Assembly (NCBI RefSeq): GCF_900167085.1 | Contig: NZ_FUXA01000009.1 | Coordinates: 117,557-181,556 of the forward strand | Direction: 5' to 3' | From: Eubacterium ruminantium | GTDB lineage: Bacteria > Bacillota > Clostridia > Lachnospirales > Lachnospiraceae | DNA length: 64,000 bases | Notes under the pieces: model-generated | Told to the model about the DNA's origin: nothing | Seen by the model: only the letters and a program-made list of their open reading frames with translations | Database searches by the model: none | Part shown: piece by piece, positions 1 through 9,795 of the stretch | How the letters are laid out: every line of letters starts with the position of its first letter | Numbering within the stretch: the stretch's first letter is position 1 | Position numbers and translations under genes: made by a program

Positions 1-590
1 GCCATCTTCTCGGCTTTATTTATCGTCTTTCTGAAAAGCGGGATAATAATCGAAATACTGTTTTTAATTCTAGCCGCAAAACTTCCTTCTGTTATATCAG
101 CACCTCTTGCAGCCTGCGCCACACGGATCATATTCATTTCATTTCCAAGTACAGGAAGAAATATAAGCGCTACCGTCATAGACATTGCCATTTCTTCCTT
201 CATCCCAAAACCTTTCTTCATGCCTCGAAGCAGGTCTCTGGTGGTGGTGGTTTTCACGAGTATGACACACAAAAATGCCATGATATATAATTTCAACAAA
301 AGCAGTAATGCGCTTTTAAATGGAACGATCAAAAGATTGAATAAAAATCCTATTACAAGAATAATTGTTATTCCCTTGAGTGATCTCAAATAACTGGTGA
401 CATTCACCTGGCTCAAATAAATATTTAAGCATAAGATCACAAATGGAATGATCAGTAGCAGAAAATTCTTTGCAAATATACACATGAGAATATCTGCTAT
501 AAGCGAATACAGCTTGACTCTCGGATCAAGACTATGTATAAATGAGCTTCTATCCTCATATCTTCCCTTTTTTACATCATATATATACAT
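1..590 (-). CDS. ecfT: Energy-coupling factor transporter membrane subunit EcfT (partial, cut by window edge)
   Basis: Encodes the membrane scaffold (T subunit) of an ECF-type vitamin or metal uptake transporter, which couples the ATPases to substrate-binding S proteins. I read an ATG at 590 with a GAGGG-type ribosome site about 13 bases upstream. The N-terminus reads MYIYDVKKGRYEDRSS and is followed by the family hallmark HSLDPRVKL, then four or five hydrophobic segments. The coupling-helix signature AQAARGAD is visible near residue 165. The reading frame stays open to base 1, so the C-terminal coupling region is outside the window. It lies 161 bases after the fused ATPase gene, the usual ecfA-ecfT order downstream of rplQ in Firmicutes. 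Confidence 0.9.
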   Translation of the reverse strand, partial: MYIYDVKKGRYEDRSSFIHSLDPRVKLYSLIADILMCIFAKNFLLLIIPFVILCLNIYLSQVNVTSYLRSLKGITIILVIGFLFNLLIVPFKSALLLLLKLYIMAFLCVILVKTTTTRDLLRGMKKGFGMKEEMAMSMTVALIFLPVLGNEMNMIRVAQAARGADITEGSFAARIKNSISIIIPLFRKTINKAEKM

Positions 591-751
591 TTATTTCTTT
601 TCCCTCATTATGAATGCAACTCAGCATTGTCATAGTCAGCACTGTTAACACCTCTATGATCATTACTAATTCAGCTTACACTCGATTTGTATTTTAAACA
701 TCCGCACCACCATTAATGACACTGTGTTAACTACCAATTCATTTCTCGTGA

Positions 752-2308
752 TTAGTGTCCAACAATGATCACACATTTTCCTGTTTCGATATAATGCTTG
801 CAAACTGATGAAAGTGCCTTGATACCATATTCATCGAGACCTGCATCGGCTTCGTCAAGTATAAGATATTCCGGCTGAATCGCCAATATGCCTGCTATTG
901 CAACTCTCTTCTTCTCTCCACCGGAAAGCTTTGTAACAGACTTATCCCAAATCGTCTCATCAACTCCCATTAACTGAAGAGAATATTTGGCTGTCTTAAC
1001 CGCGCTGTCATTGTCATAACCCATATTCTTCGGTCCAAACATTACATCTTTTAAAACCGTATCGGCAAAAAGCTGCTTATCCGAAAACTGTGATACATAT
1101 CCGACCTTTCTTCGAAGGCCATTTATCATTGTAGCGGAAGTCTTCTTATCAGACTGTCCGAATAATCTCTGAGTTATACTTTTCTTAGTTACAGGAAGCA
1201 TATATCCATCAACATAAACACCGCCCTTTTTAACAAGCAAAAGGCCATTTAACAGTCTTGAAAGAGTACTTTTACCTGAACCTGAAAGTCCCTTTATGAT
1301 ATAAAGTCTTCCCTTCTTAAATGAATAACTTATATCTGACAGAACCTGCATTCCGCCATATGAGAAATCAACTTTGTCAAGTCTGATATCCTGATTCTTT
1401 GTTCCGGAGATAAATGCATCCTCTTCGTCATCTCCTGCAGTATTCAGGATTCTCTCTTCAATCTTTATAGGTTTCAACTGCTTATTAATAATCTTTGACT
1501 TCTTATGTCTTGTAAATGCTACAATCTTGCTTCTGAAGGTCCTGTAAATGTCTGTTTTCACATCGGTTTCATTAATATTATCTGTATCATTTTCCATGTT
1601 TTTTTCAATAGCATTGCTGTAAACAGTCGTTCCATCAGCTTCAAATGACATATCTTTCGAATCAAGGATACAACCATTCTGCATAGAAATGATCCTGTCG
1701 CATGAGTTTGCTACTGCCTTGTCCTGGGTAATGATAACCAGAGTCTGTTTCTTCTTTCTTGCATTATCCAGAATAAATGAAAGCATTCTGTCTCTGACTT
1801 TCTCGCTCTGCATGCTGAATACTTCATCAAGAACAAGAAGCTTTGGTTGCATTGCAACTATGGCAGCCACAGCCTCTCTCTGTTTTTCACCACCGCTTAA
1901 GGTTGAAAAATCTCTGCTGGCTTTAGTAAGAAGTCCATACTTTTTCATTACATTTCTGGATCTCTTTAATACCTTATCCGCAGGTACATTTAAATTCTCA
2001 AGTCCAAACATAATATCTGAACTTACCATATCGAATACATAGTTATCATCAGGATTCTGAAGAACTATTCCGCACTTACGATGAACTCTTGGCAGGTTTG
2101 CATCAAAGCTTGTATCAAGCCCGTTTACAACAACCTGATCGGGTGCTTCCGGTTTTATAAGTCCTGCTATATATCTTCCGAGAGTACTTTTTCCTGAACC
2201 ATTTGGCCCAACAAGTGCAACTATTTCACCCTGTTCAATATCAAGCGATATTATACTGTCAGGGATATATTCAATTTTCAGATTTCTGATCTTAACTATA
2301 CATTCCAT
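752..2308 (-). CDS. Fused ECF transporter ATPase (EcfA1-EcfA2 type, tandem ABC domains)
   Basis: ATP-hydrolysing engine of the ECF transporter, with two ABC ATPase domains in one 518-residue chain instead of the usual separate EcfA1 and EcfA2. Domain 1 has Walker A GPNGSGKST near residue 34, the ECF-typical Q-loop LQNPDDNYVF, signature LSGGEKQR and Walker B LLVLDEVF. Domain 2 has Walker A GLSGSGKST near 340, signature LSGGEKKR near 461 and Walker B YLILDEAD near 482. A linker of about 80 charged residues joins them. I chose ATG 2308, because longer in-frame starts at 2338 and 2347 lie in or against the terminator hairpin upstream. The protein stops exactly at the switch-histidine (IVGH, then TAA), so domain 2 lacks the segment that normally follows the H-loop; this may be natural or a truncation. 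Confidence 0.88.
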   Translation of the reverse strand: MECIVKIRNLKIEYIPDSIISLDIEQGEIVALVGPNGSGKSTLGRYIAGLIKPEAPDQVVVNGLDTSFDANLPRVHRKCGIVLQNPDDNYVFDMVSSDIMFGLENLNVPADKVLKRSRNVMKKYGLLTKASRDFSTLSGGEKQREAVAAIVAMQPKLLVLDEVFSMQSEKVRDRMLSFILDNARKKKQTLVIITQDKAVANSCDRIISMQNGCILDSKDMSFEADGTTVYSNAIEKNMENDTDNINETDVKTDIYRTFRSKIVAFTRHKKSKIINKQLKPIKIEERILNTAGDDEEDAFISGTKNQDIRLDKVDFSYGGMQVLSDISYSFKKGRLYIIKGLSGSGKSTLSRLLNGLLLVKKGGVYVDGYMLPVTKKSITQRLFGQSDKKTSATMINGLRRKVGYVSQFSDKQLFADTVLKDVMFGPKNMGYDNDSAVKTAKYSLQLMGVDETIWDKSVTKLSGGEKKRVAIAGILAIQPEYLILDEADAGLDEYGIKALSSVCKHYIETGKCVIIVGH

Positions 2309-2338
2309 ATGTGTAACCCTAACTCCACTTTTTAGCAT

Positions 2339-2371
2339 AAAAGCCACTGATCAAATGTATCAGTGGCTTTT
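2339..2371 (-). terminator. Terminator after rplQ
   Basis: A 12-base perfect inverted repeat, AAAAGCCACTGA and its complement separated by 9 bases, ends in CTTTT on the minus strand. It closes the ribosomal protein operon just before the ECF ATPase gene and may allow partial read-through into it. Confidence 0.75.
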
Positions 2372-2391
2372 AGTTGCTTATATATATATGA

Positions 2392-2928
2392 TTATACTAA
2401 CTCTAAGATAACTTCAAGAGCTCCGTCGCCCTTTCTCATACCGATCTTAACGATTCTTGTATAACCACCTTCACGACCTGCATACTTTGTAGCATACTCG
2501 TTGAAAAGCTTTTCTGTAAGGTCAACCTTCTTTGTAGCTGCTTTCTTACCAGCTGCATTTGTAGGAACCTCTGTTACAGGATAAAGAACTTTGAGCATTT
2601 CACGTCTTGCATGAAGTCTTGATGGAAGGTCCTTCTTGATCTTCTTATCAACTTCATCGAAAACAGTAACTTTCTTACCGTCAACAACTTCTTTTACTCT
2701 CTTACCATCTTTATCTTTTCTAGCAACCTTAGTCTTAACAGTAACTTCTTCGAAGTTATCCTTTTCCTTGATTGCCATCTTTATAAGGTGCTCAGCTATC
2801 TGACGAACTTCCTTCGCTCTAGCATCTGTTGTCTTAATCTTTCCATGATTAAGAAGCATTGTTACCTGATTACGAAGAAGTGCCTTTCTCTGATCAGATT
2901 TCTTACCGAGTTTTCTATACATTGCCAT
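2392..2928 (-). CDS. rplQ: 50S ribosomal protein L17
   Basis: L17 of the large ribosomal subunit. The N-terminus MAMYRKLGKKSDQRKALLRN is the family signature and fixes the start at ATG 2928, with GGAGG 9 bases upstream; a 12-residue longer frame has no support. At 178 residues it is about 50 residues longer than the Escherichia coli protein, because of a Lys/Asp-rich insertion around residues 70-110 and an alanine/lysine-rich stretch near 135. The C-terminus (GGYTRIVKIGMRKGDGA) is normal. It is the last ribosomal gene of the alpha operon, 106 bases after rpoA. Confidence 0.96.
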   Translation of the reverse strand: MAMYRKLGKKSDQRKALLRNQVTMLLNHGKIKTTDARAKEVRQIAEHLIKMAIKEKDNFEEVTVKTKVARKDKDGKRVKEVVDGKKVTVFDEVDKKIKKDLPSRLHARREMLKVLYPVTEVPTNAAGKKAATKKVDLTEKLFNEYATKYAGREGGYTRIVKIGMRKGDGALEVILELV

Positions 2929-3034
2929 AATTTTTTTCCTCCTTACCCTTGGCAGGGTCTTCACTATGCTTACTAATTCCGTCAGAATGAATAAATCATT
3001 CCGGGCGACTTCGGCCTAAGTGGTGATATAAATC

Positions 3035-4000
3035 TTACTCTTCTTCAGGTACTCCGTCATTAAGAGTAAAACCAAGCTCTTTGAGCTTTGCGAGAACTTC
3101 TTCAAGTGACTTACGTCCAAGGTTACGAACTTTCATCATATCCTCAGGTGTCTTCTTGCAAAGTTCCTTAACTGTATTAATACCTGCTCTCTTAAGACAG
3201 TTGTATGAACGAACAGAAAGTTCAAGTTCATCAATTGACATATCTGTCTTGCTTACAGGTTCTTCTGTTGGTGTTTCAACGATAACGCTTGCTGTCTTAG
3301 CATTCTCTGAAAGGTCGATAAATAAGCTTAAGTGCTCACTTAAAACCTTAGCAGCAAGGCTTACAGCCTCATCAGGAGCAAGTGATCCGTTTGTAAATAC
3401 ATCAAGAGTGAGCTTATCATAGTCTGTAATCTGACCTACACGGGTATCCTCAACAGTAAGATTAACTCTCTCAACAGGTGTATAAATAGAATCAACAGCG
3501 ATTGTATCTATAGCTGTATCAAGTTCTTTGTTCTTATCTGCACTTACATAACCACGACCATTTGTAATCATGAGTTCCATCTCAAGTCTAGCTTCTGGGC
3601 CGCTGAGATTTGCAATTACAAGTTCAGGGTTAAGAATTTCAAGATCTCCATCAACCTTGATATCTGCAGCAGTAACTACTGTTGTTCCCGATGCCTCGAT
3701 ATATGCAGTCTTAGGTTCATTTGATGATGAATTATTCTTAATAACAAGATCTTTGATGTTAAGAATGATCTCTGTAACATCTTCCTTTACTCCAGGAATA
3801 GAACTAAACTCATGAAGAACACCTTTGATCTTTACTGAGCTTACAGCTGTACCCGGAAGCGATGAAAGCATGATTCTTCTAAGCGAATTTCCAAGTGTTG
3901 TACCATATCCTCTTTCGAGTGGTTCAATTACGAATCTTCCAAACTTATCATCATCAGACTGCTCTGCAATTTCAATTCTTGGCTTCTCAAATTCAAACAC
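3035..4000 (-). CDS. rpoA: DNA-directed RNA polymerase alpha subunit
   Basis: Alpha subunit of RNA polymerase, which dimerises to nucleate core assembly and contacts upstream promoter DNA and activators. At 321 residues it has the full two-domain layout. The N-terminal assembly domain carries [20 protein letters not shown] near residues 32-51. A short acidic linker leads to the C-terminal domain with [19 protein letters not shown] and the helix-hairpin-helix [14 protein letters not shown]. Start ATG 4000 follows an AGGAGG site. It sits between rpsD and rplQ as in other Firmicutes. Confidence 0.98.
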   Translation of the reverse strand: MFEFEKPRIEIAEQSDDDKFGRFVIEPLERGYGTTLGNSLRRIMLSSLPGTAVSSVKIKGVLHEFSSIPGVKEDVTEIILNIKDLVIKNNSSSNEPKTAYIEASGTTVVTAADIKVDGDLEILNPELVIANLSGPEARLEMELMITNGRGYVSADKNKELDTAIDTIAVDSIYTPVERVNLTVEDTRVGQITDYDKLTLDVFTNGSLAPDEAVSLAAKVLSEHLSLFIDLSENAKTASVIVETPTEEPVSKTDMSIDELELSVRSYNCLKRAGINTVKELCKKTPEDMMKVRNLGRKSLEEVLAKLKELGFTLNDGVPEEE

Positions 4001-4041
4001 TGCGTTAACCTCCTTCTACTTCGAAATTATACTTAAGTCTA

Positions 4042-4089
4042 CTGCAAGAGTATCCGTTCCTTGCAGTTAACCGGATATAAAATCCGGTT
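4042..4089 (-). other. Two adjacent hairpins between rpsD and rpoA
   Basis: The 116-base spacer holds two perfect inverted repeats. One is AACCGGAT/ATCCGGTT at 4069-4089 with a 5-base loop, and the other is CTGCAAG/CTTGCAG at 4042-4066 with an 11-base loop. Neither is followed by a U-tract, so they are not ordinary terminators. They may set mRNA processing or stability between the rpsD and rpoA cistrons. Confidence 0.55.
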
Positions 4090-4116
4090 ATATATATGCG
4101 TGAACGTTTATTTATC

Positions 4117-4710
4117 TTACTTAGAATATAACTCGACGATAAGAGTCTCGTTAACAGGTACGTCGATCTGCTCTCTTTCAGGCTTTGTTACAACTGTACC
4201 ACTAAGTGTTTCTGAATTTGACTCAAGCCATGCTGGAACTGCGATTCCGCCATTAGCTTCTACGATATCCTTAAATCTCTGAAGAGACTTGCTCTTCTCT
4301 CTGATTTCAATCTTATCACCAGCGTTTACTCTGTATGAAGGAATGTTTACACACTTACCATTTACGAGTACATGCTTATGATCTACAACCTGTCTAGCTT
4401 CTCTTCTTGTTCTAGCAAATCCCATACGGAAGATAACATTGTCAAGACGAAGCTCAAGGAGTGTCATCAGGTTAGGACCTGCTGTTCCCTGCATCTTTTC
4501 AGCCTTAGCGAAAAGGTTACGGAAAGGTTTCTCCTGTACACCATAGATGAACTTAGCCTTCTGCTTCTCACGAAGCTGAAGTCCGTACTCACTTATCTTT
4601 CTGTTAGCATTCTTTGCTTTTCTCTTAGATTTCTTATTAACACCGAGATACATTGGCTCCATGTTGAGTGATCTGCATCTCTTAAGAACCGGGGTTCTAT
4701 CAATTGCCAT
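4117..4710 (-). CDS. rpsD: 30S ribosomal protein S4
   Basis: S4, a primary 16S rRNA binding protein that nucleates assembly of the 30S body. The 197-residue sequence starts MAIDRTPVLKRCRSLN and has the S4 RNA-binding domain with LRLDNVIFRMGFARTRREAR and the VNGKCVNIPSYRV loop. It lacks the paired N-terminal CxxC zinc knuckle found in some bacterial S4 proteins, so it is a zinc-free form. It follows rpsK by 19 bases and is in the alpha operon, where Bacillus subtilis instead has a separate rpsD. Confidence 0.97.
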   Translation of the reverse strand: MAIDRTPVLKRCRSLNMEPMYLGVNKKSKRKAKNANRKISEYGLQLREKQKAKFIYGVQEKPFRNLFAKAEKMQGTAGPNLMTLLELRLDNVIFRMGFARTRREARQVVDHKHVLVNGKCVNIPSYRVNAGDKIEIREKSKSLQRFKDIVEANGGIAVPAWLESNSETLSGTVVTKPEREQIDVPVNETLIVELYSK

Positions 4711-4729
4711 TTTATATGTACCTCCTCAA

Positions 4730-5125
4730 TCAGACTCTTCTTCTCTTTGGTGGACGACATCCGTTATGTGGTACCGGAGTAACATCCTTGATTGTTAAAA
4801 CTTCAAGACCGCATGCAGCGAGTGCTCTGATAGCTGCCTCTCTACCTGAACCTGGTCCCTTAACCATAACATCAATAGTCTTAAGGCCGTAAGGAGCTGC
4901 AGCCTTTGCTGCTGTCTCAGCTGCCATCTGAGCTGCATAAGGTGTAGACTTCTTTGATCCTCTGAATCCAAGTCCGCCTGCACTTGCCCATGAAAGAGCA
5001 TTTCCTTCAGCGTCTGTTAATGTAACTATTGTATTATTGAAAGAAGACTGAATGTGAGCCTGTCCATGCTCAACTACTTTTCTATTACGCTTCTTAGTAG
5101 CTTTTTTAGTAACTTTACCAGCCAT
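4730..5125 (-). CDS. rpsK: 30S ribosomal protein S11
   Basis: S11 of the 30S platform, which contacts 16S rRNA near the mRNA exit. The 131 residues include the conserved [19 protein letters not shown] and the C-terminal [18 protein letters not shown] lysine-rich N-terminal tail precedes the core, as in most bacteria. The start at 5125 is preceded by an AGGAGG-like site in the 23-base gap after rpsM. Confidence 0.98.
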   Translation of the reverse strand: MAGKVTKKATKKRNRKVVEHGQAHIQSSFNNTIVTLTDAEGNALSWASAGGLGFRGSKKSTPYAAQMAAETAAKAAAPYGLKTIDVMVKGPGSGREAAIRALAACGLEVLTIKDVTPVPHNGCRPPKRRRV

Positions 5126-5148
5126 TACTTAACTTTCCTCCTACTTAA

Positions 5149-5517
5149 TTACTTCTTCTTGTTAGCAACCGTCTTCTTAGGTCCCTTACGTGTACGTGCA
5201 TTGTTCTTTGTGTTCTGTCCACGAACTGGAAGTCCCTTTCTGTGACGGATGCCACGATAGCAACCGATTTCCTGAAGACGCTTAATGTTAAGAGCTGTTT
5301 CTCTTCTTAAATCACCTTCAACTGTAAGAGATTCATTGATTTCTTCGCTAAGCTTCTTAACTTCTTCGTCTGTAAGATCACGAACTCTTGTGTCAGGATT
5401 AACGCCTGTCTTAGCGAGAATTTTCTTTGAAGTTGGTAAACCTATACCATAGATATAAGTAAGACCAATCTCGACACGTTTTTCTCTTGGTAAATCTACA
5501 CCTGAAATACGAGCCAT
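5149..5517 (-). CDS. rpsM: 30S ribosomal protein S13
   Basis: S13 of the 30S head, which forms intersubunit bridges with the 50S subunit. The 122-residue protein begins [21 protein letters not shown] and ends in the basic tail typical of the family, including the [20 protein letters not shown] motif. It has a GGAGG ribosome site. Unusually for this operon, 369 bases separate it from rpmJ upstream. Confidence 0.98.
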   Translation of the reverse strand: MARISGVDLPREKRVEIGLTYIYGIGLPTSKKILAKTGVNPDTRVRDLTDEEVKKLSEEINESLTVEGDLRRETALNIKRLQEIGCYRGIRHRKGLPVRGQNTKNNARTRKGPKKTVANKKK

Positions 5518-5886
5518 ATTTCTTATTTCCTCCGTAAAATCATAAATTCTTTTAAATGTTGTCTATCGACTTATCCTCCGCGTAACTTCTGTATGGAGTC
5601 AGAAGGTGAAATGTATACGGGACAATAAATCCTCCATATATAATATAGAATTATAACATATCCCATTCACCGATTATCCGATGAAAAATGACGTTAAAGA
5701 TATGTTACAGCCGCTTCTATGTTACATTGCTGCTCTATTTCGGCAGCAACCGCCGTGCATGACGAACACGGTAGTTCATCTCCTCCAGAATCAATGCTTT
5801 TATACAAAGTTCCGGAACGCACAAAAGCAAGCTATAAAGCCTTTATACACCGTTCTTTATAACTTGTTTCAATAACATCAGGTAGA
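5518..5886 (-). promoter_or_regulatory. Long non-coding spacer (possible leader) before rpsM
   Basis: This 369-base gap is the largest inside the ribosomal protein block. On the minus strand it holds a hairpin with stem TTGCTGC/GCAGCAA (5727-5749), immediately preceded by a second one with stem CCGTG/CACGG. Closer to rpsM there is a TATAAT box with no good -35 partner. No convincing open frame with a ribosome site is present. It could be an internal promoter plus leader that uncouples the alpha operon, in a position similar to the S4-regulated leader before rpsM in enterobacteria, but I see no sequence match to that leader. Confidence 0.45.
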
Positions 5887-6000
5887 TTAGCCCTGACGCT
5901 GCTTGTGCTTTGGATTTTCGCAGATTATAAGTATTCTGCCTTTTCTTTTAATGACTTTGCATTTATCGCAAATCGGTTTTACTGATGCACGAACCTTCAT
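5887..6000 (-). CDS. rpmJ: 50S ribosomal protein L36
   Basis: L36, the smallest 50S protein. The 37 residues begin [20 protein letters not shown] and end NPKHKQRQG. This is the zinc-binding form, with Cys11, Cys14 and Cys27 plus His32 as ligands. A ribosome site GGAGAA precedes ATG 6000. It stands between infA and rpsM, the usual position in Firmicutes. Confidence 0.96.
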   Translation of the reverse strand: MKVRASVKPICDKCKVIKRKGRILIICENPKHKQRQG

Positions 6001-6147
6001 TAAAATATTCTCCTTTCACAATGTAGCCTACATGCCTTATTGATATAACTACAAAAAGGGCGCAGTAAGCCCGCTACGAATTAATAGTTTAGCATTTTAC
6101 AAAATAAAATGCAAGCACTTTTTTATCATGCATTTTTTGTAAACAAA
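6001..6147 (-). other. Spacer between infA and rpmJ with hairpins
   Basis: The 147-base gap contains an 8-base stem GCATTTTA/TAAAATGC with a 5-base loop at 6092-6112. It also has a short GGGC/GCCC hairpin at about 6058-6073 that is followed by five T on the minus strand, which could act as a weak attenuator. A small palindrome, ATGTAG/CTACAT, lies near 6021-6034. No gene is seen. Confidence 0.4.
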
Positions 6148-6366
6148 TTACTTTGCTCTCCAAGTGATTCTTCCCTTAGAGAGATCATATGGAGAAAGTA
6201 CTACTGTTACCTTATCTCCAGGAAGTATTTTGATATAATTCATTCTAAGCTTTCCACTTATATGTGCAAGAATCTGGTGACCATTCTCTAACTCAACCTG
6301 AAACATAGCATTTGGAAGCTTTTCAATAACTACTCCTTCGCATTCGATCTCATCTACTTTTGACAT
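6148..6366 (-). CDS. infA: Translation initiation factor IF-1
   Basis: IF-1 binds the ribosomal A site during initiation and helps select the initiator tRNA. The 72-residue OB-fold protein has the conserved [19 protein letters not shown] and [20 protein letters not shown] motifs. The start at 6366 is preceded by GAGGAGAAAG. No methionine aminopeptidase gene (map) lies between adk and infA here, although many Firmicutes have one in this place; the adk-infA gap is only 125 bases. Confidence 0.97.
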   Translation of the reverse strand: MSKVDEIECEGVVIEKLPNAMFQVELENGHQILAHISGKLRMNYIKILPGDKVTVVLSPYDLSKGRITWRAK

Positions 6367-6491
6367 AAATATACTTTCTCCTCTTATTTCACAAATATAC
6401 TCTGAGTAAACACTATCAAATAATAATAATCAAAATTTGTATTTTGTCAAATATATTTTTACAAATATTACTATAAATAATATTACCGGGA

Positions 6492-7169
<678 letters not shown>

Positions 7170-7230
7170 TTAACAGTTATCATAGCCTACCAGTTTCTCA
7201 AAGTAAAATCAAGTACTTTAAGAAGATTTA

Positions 7231-7261
7231 GGGATTACAAGTCTATTAGACCTGTAATCCC
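7231..7261. other. Hairpin between secY and adk
   Basis: A 13-base inverted repeat, GGGATTACAAGTC paired with GACCTGTAATCCC with one G-U type pair, encloses a 5-base loop. The T-rich tail (CTTTTATCTT) follows it on the plus strand, whereas the operon runs on the minus strand, where the tail is TAAATCTTC. It may be an attenuator, an mRNA-stability hairpin, or a block to antisense transcription. Confidence 0.5.
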
Positions 7262-7296
7262 TTTTATCTTATAAATCAATGCCGATTACGACTATC

Positions 7297-8604
7297 CTAA
7301 TCGTTGAGGAATCCGTTGTAATTCCTTACGACCATCTTTGATTCGATCTGCTTAATTGTTTCAATGATAACACCAACTATGATGATAAGTGATGTACCAC
7401 CGAATGAAACGTCTGCAGAAAACCTTCCACTGAAGAAGATTGGAATAATTGCAATAATTATAAGTCCGATTACACCTATTATAACAATGTAGTTCAGTAC
7501 TCTGTTAAGATATTCCTGTGTTGGCTTACCAGGTCTGATACCCGGAATAAATCCGCCGCTCTTCTTAAGGTTATTTGATACTTCCATCGGATTAAATGTG
7601 ATTGAAGTATAGAAATAAGCAAAGAAGATAACAAGAAGTACATATATAACAAGTCCAATATATGCATATCCGTATCCAGGCTTGAACCAATTATCCTGCT
7701 GAAGTCCGTGAAGGACCTTTGACCAAAATGTGCTCTTAACCTTTACATTGAAGAGGTTAAGCATAATTGTTGGAACAGAAATAAGTGTTGATGCAAAGAT
7801 GATTGGCATAACACCGCCGGTGTTAACCTTAAGTGGAATGTAAGAACTCTTACCACCAACCATTCTTCTTCCCTGCATCTTCTGAGCATATGATACAGGA
7901 ATTCTTCTTTCAGCATCCTGAAGTATGATAACAAGTACTGTTGTTAAAATGATTACTGCAGCGATAATAGCTATTGAGTAAATCATATGAACAACGTCCT
8001 TGCCCTTTACGAACATATCATAAAGGTTCTTGAAATCTATAGGCATTCTGGCAACGATATTTGCAAGAAGTACGATGGAAATACCATTTCCAACACCCTT
8101 CTCAGAAATTCTTTCACCAAGCCACATAACAAGTGCACTACCTGCTGTAAGTGTTATGATGATCACAGAAACAGGCGCGAAACCTGCTTTTGTGATGAAA
8201 CCTTCTCTGCTGAAACCGATTGTAAGTCCGATACTCTCGATAACAGCAAGAAGAATAGAAACAACTCTTGTAATAGCTGCCATTTTCTTACGACCATCGT
8301 CGCCATCTTTCTGCATTTCTTCAAGAGCAGGAATTGCAATTGTAAGAAGCTGCATAATAATTGACGATGTGATGTAAGGTGTAACTCCTAATGCAAATAG
8401 AGTCATCTGTGTAAAAGATCCACCGGTAAATGCATTAATAAGATTGAACTCATCTCTCTTGAAGAATGCATTAACTTTCGCCTGATCGATGAAAGGCGCT
8501 GGAATAAGTGAGCCAAATCTGATAATGATAATTATAAATAATGTAAAAAGTATCCCGTTTCTTATCTCTTTGATTTTAAGAGCATTAGCCAGGGTCTTAA
8601 ACAT
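7297..8604 (-). CDS. secY: Preprotein translocase subunit SecY
   Basis: The channel-forming subunit of the Sec translocon in the cytoplasmic membrane. The 435 residues hold about ten hydrophobic segments. The family motif ALGVTPYITSSIIMQLL lies near residue 72, and GISEKGVGNGIS-type residues (GERISEKGVGNGISI) near 165. The basic cytoplasmic loop YAQKMQGRRMVGGKSSYIPL is also present. It begins one base after the stop of rplO, so translation is probably coupled. Confidence 0.98.
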   Translation of the reverse strand: MFKTLANALKIKEIRNGILFTLFIIIIIRFGSLIPAPFIDQAKVNAFFKRDEFNLINAFTGGSFTQMTLFALGVTPYITSSIIMQLLTIAIPALEEMQKDGDDGRKKMAAITRVVSILLAVIESIGLTIGFSREGFITKAGFAPVSVIIITLTAGSALVMWLGERISEKGVGNGISIVLLANIVARMPIDFKNLYDMFVKGKDVVHMIYSIAIIAAVIILTTVLVIILQDAERRIPVSYAQKMQGRRMVGGKSSYIPLKVNTGGVMPIIFASTLISVPTIMLNLFNVKVKSTFWSKVLHGLQQDNWFKPGYGYAYIGLVIYVLLVIFFAYFYTSITFNPMEVSNNLKKSGGFIPGIRPGKPTQEYLNRVLNYIVIIGVIGLIIIAIIPIFFSGRFSADVSFGGTSLIIIVGVIIETIKQIESKMVVRNYNGFLND

Positions 8605-8605
8605 A

Positions 8606-9046
8606 TTACATCACCTCGACTTTTCCGCCGAGTGCTTCAATCTTCTCAGCAGCTACCTTACTTACTGCATTTACTTTAACAGTAAGCTTCTTAGTGAGCT
8701 CTCCATTTCCTAAAATCTTTACACCATCTCTTGGGTTCTTTACTACACCAGCTTCAATAAGTGTTGCAACTGATACTTCTGAACCATCTTCAAATCTATT
8801 TAATACGTCTACATTTATAGCAACGATTTCCTTAGAGTTTCTGCACTTGAAACCTCTCTTAGGAATACGTCTGTAGAGTGGCATCTGACCACCTTCGAAA
8901 CCAGGTCTTGGAGCTCCTGAACGAGCCTTCTGTCCTTTATGTCCTTTACCTGCAGTCTTGCCATTACCTGAACCATGTCCACGACCACGTCTGAAGTCAT
9001 CTCTTGTTACTGATCCTTCAGCTGGCTTTAATGTTGATAAATCCAT
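8606..9046 (-). CDS. rplO: 50S ribosomal protein L15
   Basis: L15 of the large subunit. The 146-residue chain starts [15 protein letters not shown] and has the glycine/arginine-rich extension [20 protein letters not shown] that threads into 23S rRNA, followed by the globular domain. ATG 9046 is preceded by GGGAGG 8 bases upstream; a longer frame to 9082 would overlap rpmD and is not supported. It sits between rpmD and secY. Confidence 0.97.
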   Translation of the reverse strand: MDLSTLKPAEGSVTRDDFRRGRGHGSGNGKTAGKGHKGQKARSGAPRPGFEGGQMPLYRRIPKRGFKCRNSKEIVAINVDVLNRFEDGSEVSVATLIEAGVVKNPRDGVKILGNGELTKKLTVKVNAVSKVAAEKIEALGGKVEVM

Positions 9047-9068
9047 GAAATGTGAACCTCCCTTTCGA

Positions 9069-9251
9069 CTATGCTTCCTCAACCTTAACTAAATGACTTA
9101 CCTGAGCGATCATGCCCTTTGTTGCATCATTGTTAGGAAGCTCTACTGTCTTGTGCATCTTAGAAAGTCCAAGAGCTGCAACAGTTTTTCTATGCTTTGG
9201 AATTGCTCCAATAGGTGACTTTACAAGTGTTACCTTAATTGTATCTGCCAT
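9069..9251 (-). CDS. rpmD: 50S ribosomal protein L30
   Basis: L30, a small 50S protein of 60 residues with the typical [18 protein letters not shown] and [15 protein letters not shown] motifs. It lies 14 bases after rpsE and is followed by rplO, the standard spc operon order. Confidence 0.96.
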   Translation of the reverse strand: MADTIKVTLVKSPIGAIPKHRKTVAALGLSKMHKTVELPNNDATKGMIAQVSHLVKVEEA

Positions 9252-9265
9252 TTCTCTCTTACCTC

Positions 9266-9775
9266 CTAGTTAAGGATCTCATCAACTGACTTACCACGAA
9301 GTCTAGCGATATCCTCTGGGCTCTGGATCTCAGAAAGACCAGCGATTGTAGCAAGAACTACGTTACGCTTGTTGTTTGATCCAAGTGACTTTGTACGGAT
9401 GTTCTTATATCCGGCAAGCTCGAGTACACGACGTGCAGGACCACCTGCGATGATACCTGTACCTTCTGGAGCTGTCTTAAGGAGAACTCTTGAGCTTCCG
9501 AACTCTCCTGTATATCCGTAAGGAATACTTCCATTTTCATTTATAGGAGCTTCGATAAGGTTCTTCATAGCATCTTCCTTACCCTTGCGGATAGCTTCAG
9601 GAATTTCTACAGCCTTACCGATACCAACACCAACGTGGCCCTTACGATCTCCAACAACAACAAGTGCTGAGAATCTCATATTACGTCCACCCTTAACAGT
9701 CTTGGTAACTCTCTTGATTGTTACTACACTGTCTTCAAGTTCTAATGAACTTGGATCGATTAATGTACGCTTCAT
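9266..9775 (-). CDS. rpsE: 30S ribosomal protein S5
   Basis: S5, part of the decoding-fidelity region of the 30S subunit. The 169-residue protein has the N-terminal RNA-binding motif [20 protein letters not shown] and the C-terminal domain with [15 protein letters not shown] and [13 protein letters not shown] 9775 follows AAGGAGGAAA; the seven-residue extension to 9796 would overlap the ribosome site and is rejected. Confidence 0.97.
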   Translation of the reverse strand: MKRTLIDPSSLELEDSVVTIKRVTKTVKGGRNMRFSALVVVGDRKGHVGVGIGKAVEIPEAIRKGKEDAMKNLIEAPINENGSIPYGYTGEFGSSRVLLKTAPEGTGIIAGGPARRVLELAGYKNIRTKSLGSNNKRNVVLATIAGLSEIQSPEDIARLRGKSVDEILN

Positions 9776-9795
9776 GTGACAATTTTCCTCCTTCA

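Noticed and set aside
448..648. 66-residue plus-strand frame near the left edge
   Set aside because: It lies antisense to ecfT, whose frame has clear family motifs.
5681..5875. 64-residue plus-strand frame in the rpmJ-rpsM spacer
   Set aside because: No ribosome site and no family; the region is better explained by minus-strand hairpins in a leader.
7743..8377. Several long frames antisense to or overlapping secY and other ribosomal genes
   Set aside because: Shadows of conserved genes in other frames, without ribosome sites.
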